From the NCBI GenBank assembly GCA_022821805.1, contig JAJECX010000003.1, positions 496,001 to 560,000 on the forward strand: 64,000 bases of DNA, written 5' to 3'. Of the stretch, positions 17,238 to 28,199 are shown one piece after another. A model generated the notes under the pieces. The model did not search any database and had not been told where the DNA came from. It worked only from the letters and a program-made list of their open reading frames with translations. This DNA is from Anaerolineae bacterium. GTDB taxonomy: Bacteria > Chloroflexota > Anaerolineae > Aggregatilineales > Phototrophicaceae. The translations under genes were made by a program, and so were the position numbers. Within the stretch, counting starts at the first letter, position 1; each line of letters starts with the position of its first letter.

Positions 17238-17792
17238 CTACATTCTGGGTGGCGTTACGCCAGTCTGTCCCTGATATTTGCCTTTCTTGTCGGCGTAGGA
17301 CTGTTCGCAGATTTCATCCGCTTCAAAAAACAAGACCTGCGCCAAGCCCTCGTTGGCGTATACCTTGGCCGGCAATGGCGTCGTATTGCTGATTTCCAGG
17401 GTGACATAACCCTCCCATTCCGGCTCGAAGGGTGTGACGTTGACGATCAAGCCGCAGCGGGCGTAGGTCGATTTGCCCAGGCAAACTGTCAGCACCTTGC
17501 GCGGTATGCGGAAATACTCGACCGAGCGCGCCAGCACGAAGGAGTTTGGCGGAATGAGGCAGACATCGCCGCGAAAGTCGACGAAGGAATCACTGGCGAA
17601 GTTCTTGGGATCGACAATAGCCGAGCGCACATTGGTGAAAATCTTGAATTCGTCCGATACGCGCAGGTCATAACCATAGGAAGAGACGCCATAGCTGATG
17701 GCGCCTTCGCGCACCTGCTGATCGACGAAGGGCTCGATCATCCGGTGCTTTTGCGCCATGAATTTGATCCAGTGGTCAGGCTTTAGTCCCAT
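17238..17792 (-). CDS. dcd: dCTP deaminase
   Basis: A 184-residue trimeric nucleotide deaminase that converts dCTP to dUTP for thymidylate synthesis. It shows the family blocks [21 protein letters not shown] near 35-55, [20 protein letters not shown] near 110 with the phosphate-binding S/R residues, and the catalytic glutamate in GYVTLEISN near 133. The ATG at 17792 is chosen because AAGGAA is six bases upstream; an in-frame start at 17816 would add eight residues. Length is normal for Dcd. The bifunctional Dcd-Dut form cannot be ruled out by eye. It is followed, 26 bases after the argS stop, as part of a minus-strand housekeeping run. Confidence 0.95.
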   Translation of the reverse strand: MGLKPDHWIKFMAQKHRMIEPFVDQQVREGAISYGVSSYGYDLRVSDEFKIFTNVRSAIVDPKNFASDSFVDFRGDVCLIPPNSFVLARSVEYFRIPRKVLTVCLGKSTYARCGLIVNVTPFEPEWEGYVTLEISNTTPLPAKVYANEGLAQVLFFEADEICEQSYADKKGKYQGQTGVTPPRM

Positions 17793-17841
17793 GGCTGGTT
17801 CCTTTTTATCCTGCAACCGCGATCTGCTGCCGCCGAGCGGC

Positions 17842-19566
17842 TTACATCCGTTCGGGCGCCGACATGCCCATCAGGCGCAGCAGGCGATGAAAGACGACTG
17901 CGGCCGCGCGGTAGAAGCGCAAGCGCGCCTTGGCTGTTGCCGGCGGCGCCTCGCTATGCAAGACGCGAACTTTGTCGTATATCGGATGGAAGACTGCTGC
18001 CAACTCATGCGCGAAGAAGGCGATCTTGTGCGGCTCATAGTTGACCACCGATTGCTCGATCACGTTGCCCAATTCCAGCGCCTTGCGGATGAATCGCAGC
18101 TCGTCATCGCCCAGGAGGTTCAGATCGGCGCCATCATCGTCAAAGCCGCGCTCCTCCGCTTCGCGAAAGATGCCGGCGCAGCGGACGTATGCGTTCTGGA
18201 TATAATAAACCGGATTCTCATTCGTCTGCTTCACCACCTGATCAACATCGAAATCCAACTGTGAATTGGGGCTGCGCGCCAGCATGTGATAGCGAACGGC
18301 ATCGGCGCTGGTCATCTCGACGAGGTCGTCAAGGGTATCGAAATCGCCGGCCCGTTTCGATTGCTTGACCGCTTCCAATTCTCCCGTTTCCTCGTTGCGG
18401 CGGACGGCGCGCACCATCTGATTGAAGATGACATGGATCGGCGCCGGATCCATGCCGAGCGCCTCTATGCCGTGCTTGACAACCTGCGCCTGCGAAAAGT
18501 GATCGGCGCCCAGCACATTGACAGCGATGTCGAAGCCGCGCTCCAATTTGTCGCAATGGTAAGCGATATCGGGCAGGGTATACGTGGGCGCGCCATCGCT
18601 CTTGACCATCACCCGGTCTTTTTCGTCGCCGAATGTTGTGCTGCGGAACCAAGTGGCGGGCTCATAAGATTTGGCGGTTACGTCGGCGATCTCGTCTTCA
18701 TCCGCGCCTTCCCAATAGGCGCCTGCGTAGATATGCCCGTTCTCGCGCATCCTGTCCAGCACGTCCCAGATCTTCTTGGATTCGAACAATTCAGTCTCGT
18801 TATAGAAACGGTCGTGCTCGATTTCGACGGAAGCCAACGAACGCTTGATCCAATCAAACATCCGCGATTCAGCCGCGTCTCGGAAAAACTCCCAGCCCTT
18901 CCCGCGCAGCGAATCCCCATGCTCGGCAACCAGGTCAGCAGCCACCTCGATGAGATATTCACCCAGGTAATAGCCTGCCGGCAGATCGACGTCGTCGCCA
19001 AGTTGCTGCCGATATCGCAGCATCAGGCTCCTGCCCAGCTTGATCATCTGGGACCCGGCGTTGTTGTAATAGTACTCGCGCTGGACATGGTAGCCGGCCG
19101 CTTCCAGCAGGCGCGCCATCGCATCGCCGACGACAGCGCCACGCGTATGCCCGATGGTGATCGGTCCGCTGGGATTGGCGCTGACAAATTCGACCTGCGC
19201 CCTTTTGCCGCAGCCAATATCAAGCTGAAACAGCGAATCGTCCTCGGCGATGATCGCGTCTACTTGCCGCTTCAGGTAGTCGTCGGCAATAAAGCAGTTG
19301 ATGAAGCCGGGCGGCGCCACCTGGATTTCACTGGCGAAATCCAGTGAAGGCAGCCGGTCTGCGATCAGGCTGGCGATATCAAGTGGTCTCTTGCGCGCCA
19401 GCTTCGCCAAGCCCATCGCTGGATAGGAGAGATCGCCCTGTTCCGCGTGTTTTGGCGCGCTGACCGGGATGCGCGGAATCTCAAATCGAGGCAATTCGCC
19501 TGATTCCTGCGCCGAAAGCAATGCCATATCGATTGCGGTTTCCAACTCTCTGTTCAGCAGCTTCAA
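17842..19566 (-). CDS. argS: Arginyl-tRNA synthetase
   Basis: A 574-residue class I aminoacyl-tRNA synthetase that charges tRNA-Arg. An N-terminal Add-1 domain precedes the catalytic core with the HIGH-type motif ([19 protein letters not shown] near 125-140). The KMSKS region is degenerate as usual for ArgS (KQSKRAGDF near 375). The C-terminal DALR anticodon-binding domain ends in [14 protein letters not shown]. Translation appears to start at TTG 19566, which has AGAAGGA nine bases upstream and gives the standard length. The open frame continues 51 codons further but into implausible sequence. Confidence 0.95.
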   Translation of the reverse strand: MKLLNRELETAIDMALLSAQESGELPRFEIPRIPVSAPKHAEQGDLSYPAMGLAKLARKRPLDIASLIADRLPSLDFASEIQVAPPGFINCFIADDYLKRQVDAIIAEDDSLFQLDIGCGKRAQVEFVSANPSGPITIGHTRGAVVGDAMARLLEAAGYHVQREYYYNNAGSQMIKLGRSLMLRYRQQLGDDVDLPAGYYLGEYLIEVAADLVAEHGDSLRGKGWEFFRDAAESRMFDWIKRSLASVEIEHDRFYNETELFESKKIWDVLDRMRENGHIYAGAYWEGADEDEIADVTAKSYEPATWFRSTTFGDEKDRVMVKSDGAPTYTLPDIAYHCDKLERGFDIAVNVLGADHFSQAQVVKHGIEALGMDPAPIHVIFNQMVRAVRRNEETGELEAVKQSKRAGDFDTLDDLVEMTSADAVRYHMLARSPNSQLDFDVDQVVKQTNENPVYYIQNAYVRCAGIFREAEERGFDDDGADLNLLGDDELRFIRKALELGNVIEQSVVNYEPHKIAFFAHELAAVFHPIYDKVRVLHSEAPPATAKARLRFYRAAAVVFHRLLRLMGMSAPERM

Positions 19567-19628
19567 GCGTTTAATTCCTTCTAAAAGGTGGAGTTGAGTG
19601 ACTTCGGATTCTAGCAAACGCCCGGCGC

Positions 19629-20381
19629 TTAAGGTATGGCAATTTGCGACGGGGACTGCTGGACCTGATCCGGTCGGGCAACGCCGGTCGGCTTGCTCTC
19701 GCGCGCTTTCCACGCCCATACCTGGCTATAATCTTCCTGCCAAATCTCGACCCGCACATTGCGCATTTGCATCGCCGCCAGCTCGCGCCGCATTCGCGCT
19801 TCGCTCCAGGTGCGGTTCGGCATCCAACGCGTGTCGATGCGAATGCTGACCAGCAGCAATCCCCCGGGCTTCAATACGCGGATCATCTCGGCCAGGGCAG
19901 CGCGCTGGTCGGGCAAGAATTCGAGCGCCTCCAGGCAGGTCACGACATCAAAGCTGTCGTCCGAATGGGGCAGGTTCTGGGCGTCGCCCCGTGTCAAACT
20001 AACGTACGCCTCGAAGCGTTCCGCCGCTACCTTCTTCCGCGCGACCTTCAGCATCCGGCTGCTGGCATCCAAACCGATGACATGCCCGGCGAAGGCAGCG
20101 TTTCGCGCCATGATCAGCGGAAGACGGCCCGTGCCAGTGGCTACATCCAGTATCAGCGGATCGGTCTGGGGTTCGACCCGCTCCATGATCGGCAGCGAAA
20201 TCAGCGCCAGATCGGCTTGCTCGTCGAATTGCTTGACGCGGTCGTAGCGAGCGGCGTACAGGTCGTAAAGCGCGATAACCACCCGCCGGCCGAGATAGAC
20301 GCCTTCGGTTTCAATGAACAGCCACCAGAAGAGGAATCCTACGATGGGCAGCGCAAATACAATGGCGAGAATTGTCATCAA
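19629..20381 (-). CDS. SAM-dependent methyltransferase, membrane-anchored
   Basis: A 250-residue class I methyltransferase of the UbiE/Methyltransf_11 type. An N-terminal transmembrane helix (residues 3-23) is followed by motif I LDVATGTGRLPLIMA near 80, the acidic residue of motif II in VIGLDASSRML near 105, DAQNLPHSDDSFDVV near 135 and the LKPGGLLLVS segment near 172. Membrane anchoring suggests a lipid-soluble or envelope substrate such as a quinone or phospholipid, but the substrate is not visible. It precedes argS by 62 bases and follows the ABC exporter gene by 42 bases, both on the minus strand. Confidence 0.85.
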   Translation of the reverse strand: MMTILAIVFALPIVGFLFWWLFIETEGVYLGRRVVIALYDLYAARYDRVKQFDEQADLALISLPIMERVEPQTDPLILDVATGTGRLPLIMARNAAFAGHVIGLDASSRMLKVARKKVAAERFEAYVSLTRGDAQNLPHSDDSFDVVTCLEALEFLPDQRAALAEMIRVLKPGGLLLVSIRIDTRWMPNRTWSEARMRRELAAMQMRNVRVEIWQEDYSQVWAWKARESKPTGVARPDQVQQSPSQIAIP

Positions 20382-20423
20382 CCGGGAAGGGGAACCCGAG
20401 ACGCTCGCCGCCTGGACCTTGGG

Positions 20424-22223
20424 CTAGCCAGCGACGAAGAGATTGGCATCGTGAAATTGCATCTCGTAAAGTTTGGCATAGAGACCGCGCCGCGCCATCA
20501 AGTCTTCGTGCCGACCGATTTCCCTGATCCGCCCCTTGTCCAGCACGGCGATTCGATGCGCGACGCGCACCGTGCTCAGGCGATGCGCGATGATCAGGGT
20601 CGTGCGATTCCGCATCAACCGCGCCAGCGCTTCCTGCACCAGCTGCTCGCTTTCGCTGTCCAGGCTGGAGGTCGCTTCATCCAGCAGCAAGATGGACGGG
20701 TTCTTAAGCAGCGCCCGCGCGATGGCGACCCGTTGGCGCTGGCCCCCGCTCAGTTTGATGCCGCGCTCGCCGACGATGCTGTCATATCTCTTTGGCAGCT
20801 CCATGATGAAATCGTGCGCGTTGGCCGATTGCGCCGCCGCGATCATCTCATCCTCGCTGGCCTCCAGCTTGCCGTAGAGAATGTTCTCGCGGATGCTGCC
20901 GCCAAATAGCAGGGTCTCCTGCGGGACGATGCCGATATGGCTGCGCAAGCTGCGCTGGGTCAAATCACGAATGTCATGCCCATCAATGCAAATGGCGCCC
21001 GCGTCCACATCGTAGAAACGCGGGATTAAGTTGAAGATGGTGCTTTTTCCCGCGCCGCTGGGTCCGACCAAGGCGATGACCTCGCCCGCTTCAATGTCAA
21101 GATCGATATCCCGCACCACCTCCAGTTCGTCCTCATAAGCGAAGCTGACGTTTCGCAGCGAAATCGCGCCCTTGACCTTGGCCAGACTCTTGGCTTTTGG
21201 CGCATCGACAATATCGGCTTGCGTATCCAGGATCTCGAATACCCGTTTGGTCGCGCCCAATGCTTCCTGGACCTGTGAATACATGCTGATCACGCCGGCG
21301 AAGCTGGCCGCCACCGTCAATCCATAAATCAGAAATGCGATCAACTCGCCCGCGCTGAGCCGGCCGTCAAGCACTTCGCGTCCGCCAAACCACAAGATCA
21401 GCGCCAAGCCAGCGAAGGCGACAAAGGCGATGATGGGACCAAAGACCGAGCGTATCGTCAACAGCTTGACGGCGGCGCGAAAGGCGATCTCGATCGCCGC
21501 GTTATAGCGGGCTATCTCGTAGTTCTCGCGTACGAAACTCTTGACCTCGCGGATGTTTTGAAAGACTTCTTCGGCAACGACGGTGGCGCCGGCGATTTCG
21601 TCCTGCACGCGCGTGCTGGCGCGGCGTATGGCGCTGCCCAAGACAAAAGCGACCGCCACGATCATCGGCATCAATACGATGATGAAGAGGGTCAATCGCC
21701 AGTTGAGGTAGAACATGACCGCCACCGACCCGACCAGCGTCAGCGACTGCTGCAAAAATGCGCTGATATTGCCCGTCAGCACTGTGCGCGCCACAGTAAC
21801 ATCGGAGGCGATGCGGCTGATCAACTCGCCGACGCGCCGGTCGCTGTAAAACCGGATCGAAAGCGTCTGGAAATGCGCGTAGAGTTCGCAGCGTATATCA
21901 ACGACTATCTTCTCGCCGACATAATTGAGATTGTAGTTTTGTATGAAACTCGCCAAAGAACGGAATAGGAATACAGCCAGCAGCGCCAGGGTGATGCCAT
22001 CCAGCAGCTCGATATCGGCATCGGTGAAAACCGAATCAATTACGCGCTGGATCACCGCGGGGAATACCAGGCTCAGCGCCGAGGCGAAAATCAAACCGAT
22101 CGCCGCCAGCAGCAGCCGCAGCTTATAGGCGCTCAGATACGCCAGCAGCCGGCGCCATTGCATTGGCGTCGCCGGTATGTCTCGATCTTCTCCGCCGCCG
22201 GACGAGCGAATTCGATAAATCAT
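20424..22223 (-). CDS. ABC exporter, MsbA/MdlB-type half-transporter
   Basis: A 599-residue fused permease-ATPase half transporter, probably a homodimeric lipid or drug exporter. Six transmembrane helices lie between about residues 25 and 330. The C-terminal nucleotide-binding domain has Walker A VGPSGAGKST near 385, the signature KLSGGQRQRVAIARALL near 490, Walker B ILLLDEATSSLD near 512 and the H-loop IAHRLSTV near 545. All catalytic motifs are intact. It heads a minus-strand run with the methyltransferase gene. Lipid A is unlikely as the cargo if the host is a Chloroflexota, so lipid or xenobiotic export is the safer reading. Confidence 0.93.
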   Translation of the reverse strand: MIYRIRSSGGGEDRDIPATPMQWRRLLAYLSAYKLRLLLAAIGLIFASALSLVFPAVIQRVIDSVFTDADIELLDGITLALLAVFLFRSLASFIQNYNLNYVGEKIVVDIRCELYAHFQTLSIRFYSDRRVGELISRIASDVTVARTVLTGNISAFLQQSLTLVGSVAVMFYLNWRLTLFIIVLMPMIVAVAFVLGSAIRRASTRVQDEIAGATVVAEEVFQNIREVKSFVRENYEIARYNAAIEIAFRAAVKLLTIRSVFGPIIAFVAFAGLALILWFGGREVLDGRLSAGELIAFLIYGLTVAASFAGVISMYSQVQEALGATKRVFEILDTQADIVDAPKAKSLAKVKGAISLRNVSFAYEDELEVVRDIDLDIEAGEVIALVGPSGAGKSTIFNLIPRFYDVDAGAICIDGHDIRDLTQRSLRSHIGIVPQETLLFGGSIRENILYGKLEASEDEMIAAAQSANAHDFIMELPKRYDSIVGERGIKLSGGQRQRVAIARALLKNPSILLLDEATSSLDSESEQLVQEALARLMRNRTTLIIAHRLSTVRVAHRIAVLDKGRIREIGRHEDLMARRGLYAKLYEMQFHDANLFVAG

Positions 22224-22316
22224 GACAATGACATCAGCTTGTCATGGGAAGGCAGGCGGGTGGGAAAACACGGGACAAGAGCGCGAGGCATTCTGGACGC
22301 TAGTTTGGTCCGCTCG

Positions 22317-24917
22317 CTATCGGTTTGGCAGGAGTTCATCGTTATCGTCCGCGAGCGGATCTCCCGATGCCGCATCGTCGGTCCCTGAACTCGGCGTCGA
22401 AGCGTCATCGACATCAATGATGAGGCGAGCCTCGTCGGACTCGCTGGGCAGTGGCGCCTCCAGCACCTTTGGCGGCTGGTCATCGGTCTCGGGTGGCGCG
22501 GCGGGCGTCGGATCTTCAACCAACTGCCAGGGAGCGTCAGGCGGAAGCGATTCGCTATGGCTTGAGGGAAACTCAATCCGTATTTCGTCGGCGCTTCGGC
22601 TCACGGTGAGGCCGTGCTGCTCAACCGTAAACGTTTCGCCCCAAGTGAAATCGCCGCCGACCCAGACTCGATTGGGCGCGATGATCACGACGCCAAGCGC
22701 ATCGCTCAGCAGTTTCAGCGGCGCGATCCCGCCGATATGATGATCCTCGCCGAAACCCTTTGCCTCGTCCGCGTGATAAAATTGTGATAGCTTGCCTTCT
22801 CGTGATAGCACGCGCGCCAGCGCATTAAGCGCGCGCTTGACCAGGTCGGTCGCTTCAACCCGGAAGCCCGCCTGCGCCATGCCTTCGCCGATCAGCGACA
22901 GCCAATACATCCAGATGCCGCCGCCGCCGCGCGCATTTGAAGGGTCGAAGTTCCGATCACTCGCGCTGACCATCGTCAAGCCATTGAGCCGCAAGAAATG
23001 CGCCTCGTCCAAAGCTAGGTCAACCAATGCTTTGGCGCGCTCCGGCGGCAGTCGCCGAACCATCAGCGGCATCAACGCGTTTACATCGAGTAGGCTGCTG
23101 TCGATGGTGGCGGCATAGACCTTGTACACGCGGCTGAGACCGGCGATAGCGATTCGGTGAACATGCGAAAGCGGCTTCTCAGTGGTGTAAACGCCCTGGC
23201 GATGCCGCCATTCGAACTCATCCGCTGCCGCTTCAATCGCGCATTCGGCGCCGTTTTCGTCTCTGCCATCCAGCTTCAGTCTGATGCGCGGACGTTGGCT
23301 GACGCCGCCAACAACGCGCACGACCACTCTCGCTGGCTTCGGAAGCGCGTGATCCAACTCATGAACTTGGTCGCCCGCGCCCCGGTTCAGCAGTTCATCA
23401 GCTTCGACTGTCAAGTGAGAGTCGCGATCGCGATAACGGTAGCGCTCGCCATCCCAAAAATCCTCGAGGCTCTCTTCCATCATGGTCAGCTGCTTCGACA
23501 GTATCGTAGCGCTTTCCGTTTCATCGAGAACCTCGGCAATTTGGCGCAGCGCATCGGCTTCCGCGATCAGATATGCCTGCAGATCGGGTGTTTCCATTTG
23601 CCCGATATCAGCGCCCTGGGCCCAGTATTGACCGACGCCAAATGTCGGCAGGGCAACGTATCCCAGTTGCCGTTCCGAGCGCCATTCCGGTACGCCATCG
23701 TCATCGGCGTCCATATCGCTGTGCAGCCAGCGCCCCAAAAAAGCGACCAGCGCCGGATATGCTTCGCGCAGAAACTCGATATCGCCCGTGCGCTGATAGA
23801 CGAGCCAACAGAGCCGCGCCAGCATCGGCATCATCAATAGCCCCTGCCGCTGACCGCCCAAGCCCGGCTGCCGATCGACGAAACCCGACTCGTCTTGCGT
23901 CGCCAGATAGTTGCGTATGATTCCCTTGACGAGGTCGACGTCGATATTGACCATTGCGCCGATGGCGAGATGAGCCAGCGTCGGGTCCTGCCCCGACCAG
24001 GCGCGGATATGATCAGCGCCGTCGCCGCGCCGGCTCCAGCCGCGATTGCCAGCGCGATTGGCTACGAAGGAACTGTGCGGCAGATGATTGGTAGGACGCA
24101 TAAAGGCTTTAACCAGATGCGCGTAGGACAGATCAATCACGCGGTCCCAATCGTCGTTTCCCGTGCTGATCTTGGGTATGGCGGCCGCATGGCGGTCGAT
24201 GCGCTCGAAATGGCGATCCCAAGGCTGCGACATCCAGTTCATCGCCACGCTGAAGGAATCGCGCATGTCTTCCAAACCGGCGACGGCAAAAGGCAGGCGC
24301 GCAGTCATGCCCGGCTCTAGCTCCAAAACCCGGCCGATTTTCGGGCTGCCGATGCGGCCGCCATATATCTCTGCCCCCGCGCCCTCCAGGGCGGCGACCG
24401 GGTTGATATTGCCGATCTGACCCAGATGAAGCGCAAGCGTGCCGTCGCCAAGCGTCAATACGTTGAGACGGACTTTGCGGCTGTTGATGATGGCATCGCC
24501 AAATAGCTCCAACTGCAAACGATACGTTTCGGCGCCTTCATTAGTCAGCGCCAATTCACCGCCGGCCGCGCGCGATTCCATCGCCCAGAAGCGCGCCACC
24601 AGCGCCAAATCAGCCAGCGGCGCCGCTTCAACCTGAACGAAGTCGGGCGCGAAACAGGTGACAACCGGCCGCCTGGCGTAAGACTGCGCTTGATAAACCA
24701 AGCGGTCGCCAAGACGCCACATGGGGACGAGGTTTACCAAGCCTGCGCGTCCTCCGAACTGTGTTTGAAAGGCGAGCGCCGCCTCATCGCGCCGGCCCAA
24801 GCGAATGGTCCAAGCCTGGTCATCGCTGTAGTCCGTACGGCTGCTGCGCGCATCAGCTGCTATGAAGTACTCGAATGGCGCGCTCGCGTCTATGTTTTGG
24901 CGCCGGAGGTTTCGCAT
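22317..24917 (-). CDS. Six-hairpin glycosidase-like protein (GH63/glucosidase type)
   Basis: An 866-residue protein. An N-terminal beta domain (about 1-230) precedes an alpha/alpha six-hairpin barrel (about 240-750) with segments such as HIRAWSGQDPTLAHLAIGAM, DGVPEWRSERQLGY and GGGGIWMYWLSLIGEGMAQAG, typical of GH63 glucosidases and related trehalase-like families. The last 65 residues are very acidic, rich in D, E, P and S, and probably disordered. No signal peptide is seen. The ATG at 24917 is preferred because the longer frame would overlap the lipoprotein gene and the site has GGAAAG upstream. Likely role is trimming of glucosides; the exact family and substrate remain open. Confidence 0.75.
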   Translation of the reverse strand: MRNLRRQNIDASAPFEYFIAADARSSRTDYSDDQAWTIRLGRRDEAALAFQTQFGGRAGLVNLVPMWRLGDRLVYQAQSYARRPVVTCFAPDFVQVEAAPLADLALVARFWAMESRAAGGELALTNEGAETYRLQLELFGDAIINSRKVRLNVLTLGDGTLALHLGQIGNINPVAALEGAGAEIYGGRIGSPKIGRVLELEPGMTARLPFAVAGLEDMRDSFSVAMNWMSQPWDRHFERIDRHAAAIPKISTGNDDWDRVIDLSYAHLVKAFMRPTNHLPHSSFVANRAGNRGWSRRGDGADHIRAWSGQDPTLAHLAIGAMVNIDVDLVKGIIRNYLATQDESGFVDRQPGLGGQRQGLLMMPMLARLCWLVYQRTGDIEFLREAYPALVAFLGRWLHSDMDADDDGVPEWRSERQLGYVALPTFGVGQYWAQGADIGQMETPDLQAYLIAEADALRQIAEVLDETESATILSKQLTMMEESLEDFWDGERYRYRDRDSHLTVEADELLNRGAGDQVHELDHALPKPARVVVRVVGGVSQRPRIRLKLDGRDENGAECAIEAAADEFEWRHRQGVYTTEKPLSHVHRIAIAGLSRVYKVYAATIDSSLLDVNALMPLMVRRLPPERAKALVDLALDEAHFLRLNGLTMVSASDRNFDPSNARGGGGIWMYWLSLIGEGMAQAGFRVEATDLVKRALNALARVLSREGKLSQFYHADEAKGFGEDHHIGGIAPLKLLSDALGVVIIAPNRVWVGGDFTWGETFTVEQHGLTVSRSADEIRIEFPSSHSESLPPDAPWQLVEDPTPAAPPETDDQPPKVLEAPLPSESDEARLIIDVDDASTPSSGTDDAASGDPLADDNDELLPNR

Positions 24918-24939
24918 GGACGTGGCTTTCCGCCTTCGT

Positions 24940-25608
24940 TCAATTATCGATGCGCCAACTGCGGGAATCTTCAATGAAAACGACGATATCGCCGTTTAGA
25001 CTCTTCACCTGATGGTAGCCTGGTCCGGGCACATATTCATTGGCGTCATTCACGAAGCCGCCATGATGATATTCGTATCGCGTCGTATGACCCAACTCGG
25101 CGCCCATCGCCCAGCCAGTCGCCAGCCGCACTTCCGGGTTCTCGCGCCAGAGTTTGCCGAAGCCGCGTATGGGCTGGAAGCGGCTCTCCGGCGGCAAAAT
25201 CTGCGGATCGGATTCCGCTTCGCCTTCGACGAAGGTATCGTCATATACGCTCCAGATATTCTGTCCCTCGTCATTTGCGGTCAACACCCAGATCTGCGAA
25301 TTGGGTTGCAGCCAAAACATCCAGCCGCCTTCAAAACGCTGCTCGGCCACGTAGATTGAGCCGACTATCGTTTCCGGAAAAGGATCGGGCGTCGGCGTAA
25401 TCGTCGGCGTCGCTGTTGGCGCGGCTTCCGTCGCCGCGCTTATGGCGGTCGCGGTAGCAGCCAGGCTCTCTGCCGTAGCGATCGCCTGAGCGAGCGCATC
25501 GGCCAGGTCGGTGGCGGTCGCGTCGGCCGGCGATGTCGACTCGCTCTGACAGGCGGCGAAGAAAATGAGGCAGGCGATGAGCCAGCAAATCCCTCGCATC
25601 AATGGCAT
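24940..25608 (-). CDS. Secreted lipoprotein, unknown function
   Basis: A 222-residue lipoprotein. A signal peptide with lipobox FFAAC (cysteine near residue 20) is followed by a low-complexity Ala/Thr linker (about 25-75, ending in TPTITPTPDPFP). A compact domain of about 145 residues follows, with aromatic and beta-rich features (GGWMFWLQPNSQIWVL, GHTTRYEYHHGGF, VVFIEDSRSWRIDN). I do not recognise the domain, although similar linker-domain lipoproteins are frequent in Chloroflexota. The start has GGAG upstream. It lies 22 bases before the six-hairpin glycosidase gene and has its own promoter, so the two likely form an operon. Confidence 0.75.
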   Translation of the reverse strand: MPLMRGICWLIACLIFFAACQSESTSPADATATDLADALAQAIATAESLAATATAISAATEAAPTATPTITPTPDPFPETIVGSIYVAEQRFEGGWMFWLQPNSQIWVLTANDEGQNIWSVYDDTFVEGEAESDPQILPPESRFQPIRGFGKLWRENPEVRLATGWAMGAELGHTTRYEYHHGGFVNDANEYVPGPGYHQVKSLNGDIVVFIEDSRSWRIDN

Positions 25609-25649
25609 CGTTTCCGCTCCGCCCGCAACATGATCAAACTTGTGTCGTC

Positions 25650-25677
25650 ATTTTAGCAGAGCGAATCCGATAAGCAA
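25650..25677 (-). promoter_or_regulatory. Probable promoter for the lipoprotein-glycosidase operon
   Basis: On the minus strand TTGCTT, a 16-base spacer and TAAAAT lie 42 bases before the lipoprotein start. Confidence 0.45.
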
Positions 25678-25782
25678 GTTGGGCGGTCGCGCGCCTCATG
25701 ATTCCCGCTGGCGCTCTTATCATCGGTCCTCCTTCAGGCTATTCAGCGCTTGCGCCTTTCATTAGCATATACGAGAGGACTG

Positions 25783-26130
25783 ATGCAAAAAGCGCGCCCT
25801 ATGGATCCCAAGCCCACCAACATCACCGTCGACAGGCAGAAAGAGACCTTGGAAATCGTCTGGGACGACGGCTTGGTCAGTCGCTACCCCCTGGCGCATT
25901 TGCGCGAAGCCTGCCCCTGTGTCGAATGTCGTGGCGGGCATGCCAAGATGGGCATGGAGCACGCCCCCGACGATTTGCTCAAGCTGGTTCCGCGCCGCTC
26001 CTATGCCATAACTGGCGTGAGCGCGGTTGGCAATTACGCGCTGCAGCCAAGCTGGGATGATGGCCACAATACCGGCATCTATACCTGGGAGTACTTGCGT
26101 CTGCTTTCACCGCAGCAGCCTCAGGAATAG
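25783..26130 (+). CDS. DUF971-family protein
   Basis: A 115-residue protein matching the DUF971 / gamma-butyrobetaine-hydroxylase N-terminal-like family. It has the conserved IVWDDGLVSRYPLAHLRE block near 28-45, the cysteine cluster CPCVECRGGH near 47-56, and the C-terminal QPSWDDGHNTGIYTWEYLR block. The fold binds zinc in eukaryotic homologues. In bacteria it is often a stand-alone gene or fused to Mrp/ApbC iron-sulfur carriers, so a role in iron-sulfur or redox metabolism is suggested but not proven. GAGAGG lies a few bases before the ATG at 25783. Earlier in-frame starts lack such a site. Confidence 0.85.
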   Translation: MQKARPMDPKPTNITVDRQKETLEIVWDDGLVSRYPLAHLREACPCVECRGGHAKMGMEHAPDDLLKLVPRRSYAITGVSAVGNYALQPSWDDGHNTGIYTWEYLRLLSPQQPQE

Positions 26131-26177
26131 CATCCATTGGTCCCCGGCTTGACCGCGACCTATGCGCCGGGCGCTCG

Positions 26178-26207
26178 CTGGCATCGCTTGCCCTTCCTGA
26201 CTATACT
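26178..26207 (+). promoter_or_regulatory. Possible promoter before the MaoC gene
   Basis: CTGGCA, an 18-base spacer and TATACT lie 40 bases ahead of the ATG at 26247. The -10 box is good and the -35 box matches four of six positions. Confidence 0.4.
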
Positions 26208-26246
26208 TGCCGCTGAGTACCGAACCATTAAGCCAACCGCGCACGA

Positions 26247-27140
26247 ATGGATATGACGCAGCCACCCTCGCTTGAAGTCGTGAATCGCGCAGTCGGCGCC
26301 GAGCTGGGGCGAATTTGCTACAGCTATACCGAGCGTGATGTCGCGCTCTACGCCCTCGGAATCGGCGCGCCGGCTGACCCCCTTTCGCAAGATGAACTGC
26401 GATTCGTCTACGAACTGAGCGGTGTCGGCTTCGAGGCGCTTCCCACCTTCGCCGCCGTATTCGCCTATGAATTCAACCGTCGCATTCCTGCTGGCGAGAT
26501 CGCCGGCATCCATTTCAATCCGATGATGGCGGTGCATGGCGAGCAGTTTCTTTGCGTCCTCCAGCCCTTGCGGACCGCCGCGACGGTGACCTCAACGATT
26601 AGAATCGCCGATATCTTCGACAAAGGCAGTGGACTGCTGATGGTCGTTGAGATCGACAGTTACCTCGACGATGGCCCCTTGCTTGCGCAGGCTCGTCAGT
26701 CGCTGTTTCTCCGGGGCCTTGGCGGATACGGCGGGTCCCGCGGACCGGCAACCAAAGCGCATAATCTGGAAGGCGCGCCTGATATCGTCCATGAGGAGCG
26801 CACCAGCCCGGCTCAGGCGCTGGTTTATCGTCTGGCCGGCGATAACAATCCATTGCACGCGGATCCACAGATGGCGGCGATCGGGCATTTTGAGAAGCCG
26901 ATTCTCCATGGACTTTGCACGATGGGTTTCGCGGCGCGCGCCCTGCTCAAACGCTGCGCGGATAACGATCCAAAGCGCTTCGATTCCATCAGCGTCCGCT
27001 TCTCGTCGCATGTCTATCCGGGCGAGACCTTGCGTACTGAGATCTGGCATGTCGCGGATGACAGGTTCCTCTTCAAGACGAGGGTGAAGGAACGCGATAT
27101 CGTCGTGCTGAGCCAAGGCGAAATGCGCCTGCGGGTTTGA
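26247..27140 (+). CDS. MaoC-family 2-enoyl-CoA hydratase (double hotdog)
   Basis: A 297-residue protein with two hotdog repeats, an N-terminal non-catalytic MaoC-like half (about 1-140) and a catalytic C-terminal half carrying the hydratase-2 motif RLAGDNNPLHADPQMA with D199 and H204. It would hydrate trans-2-enoyl-CoA to (R)-3-hydroxyacyl-CoA, as in the bacterial counterparts of peroxisomal hydratase 2. It lies three bases before galT and is probably co-transcribed with it, without an obvious metabolic link. The ribosome site is weak, but the ATG fits the family start. Confidence 0.88.
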   Translation: MDMTQPPSLEVVNRAVGAELGRICYSYTERDVALYALGIGAPADPLSQDELRFVYELSGVGFEALPTFAAVFAYEFNRRIPAGEIAGIHFNPMMAVHGEQFLCVLQPLRTAATVTSTIRIADIFDKGSGLLMVVEIDSYLDDGPLLAQARQSLFLRGLGGYGGSRGPATKAHNLEGAPDIVHEERTSPAQALVYRLAGDNNPLHADPQMAAIGHFEKPILHGLCTMGFAARALLKRCADNDPKRFDSISVRFSSHVYPGETLRTEIWHVADDRFLFKTRVKERDIVVLSQGEMRLRV

Positions 27141-28181
<1,041 letters not shown>

Positions 28182-28199
28182 GGCGCCGCAGCCACAGCC

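Noticed and set aside
18286..19347. 353-residue open frame antisense to argS
   Set aside because: It mirrors the coding strand in a GC-rich gene with clear ArgS motifs; no family pattern or ribosome site is visible.
19644..20909. 421-residue open frame antisense to the methyltransferase and ABC exporter genes
   Set aside because: It spans two real genes and the gap between them, and its translation has low-information repeats of R, H, Q and D typical of shadow frames.
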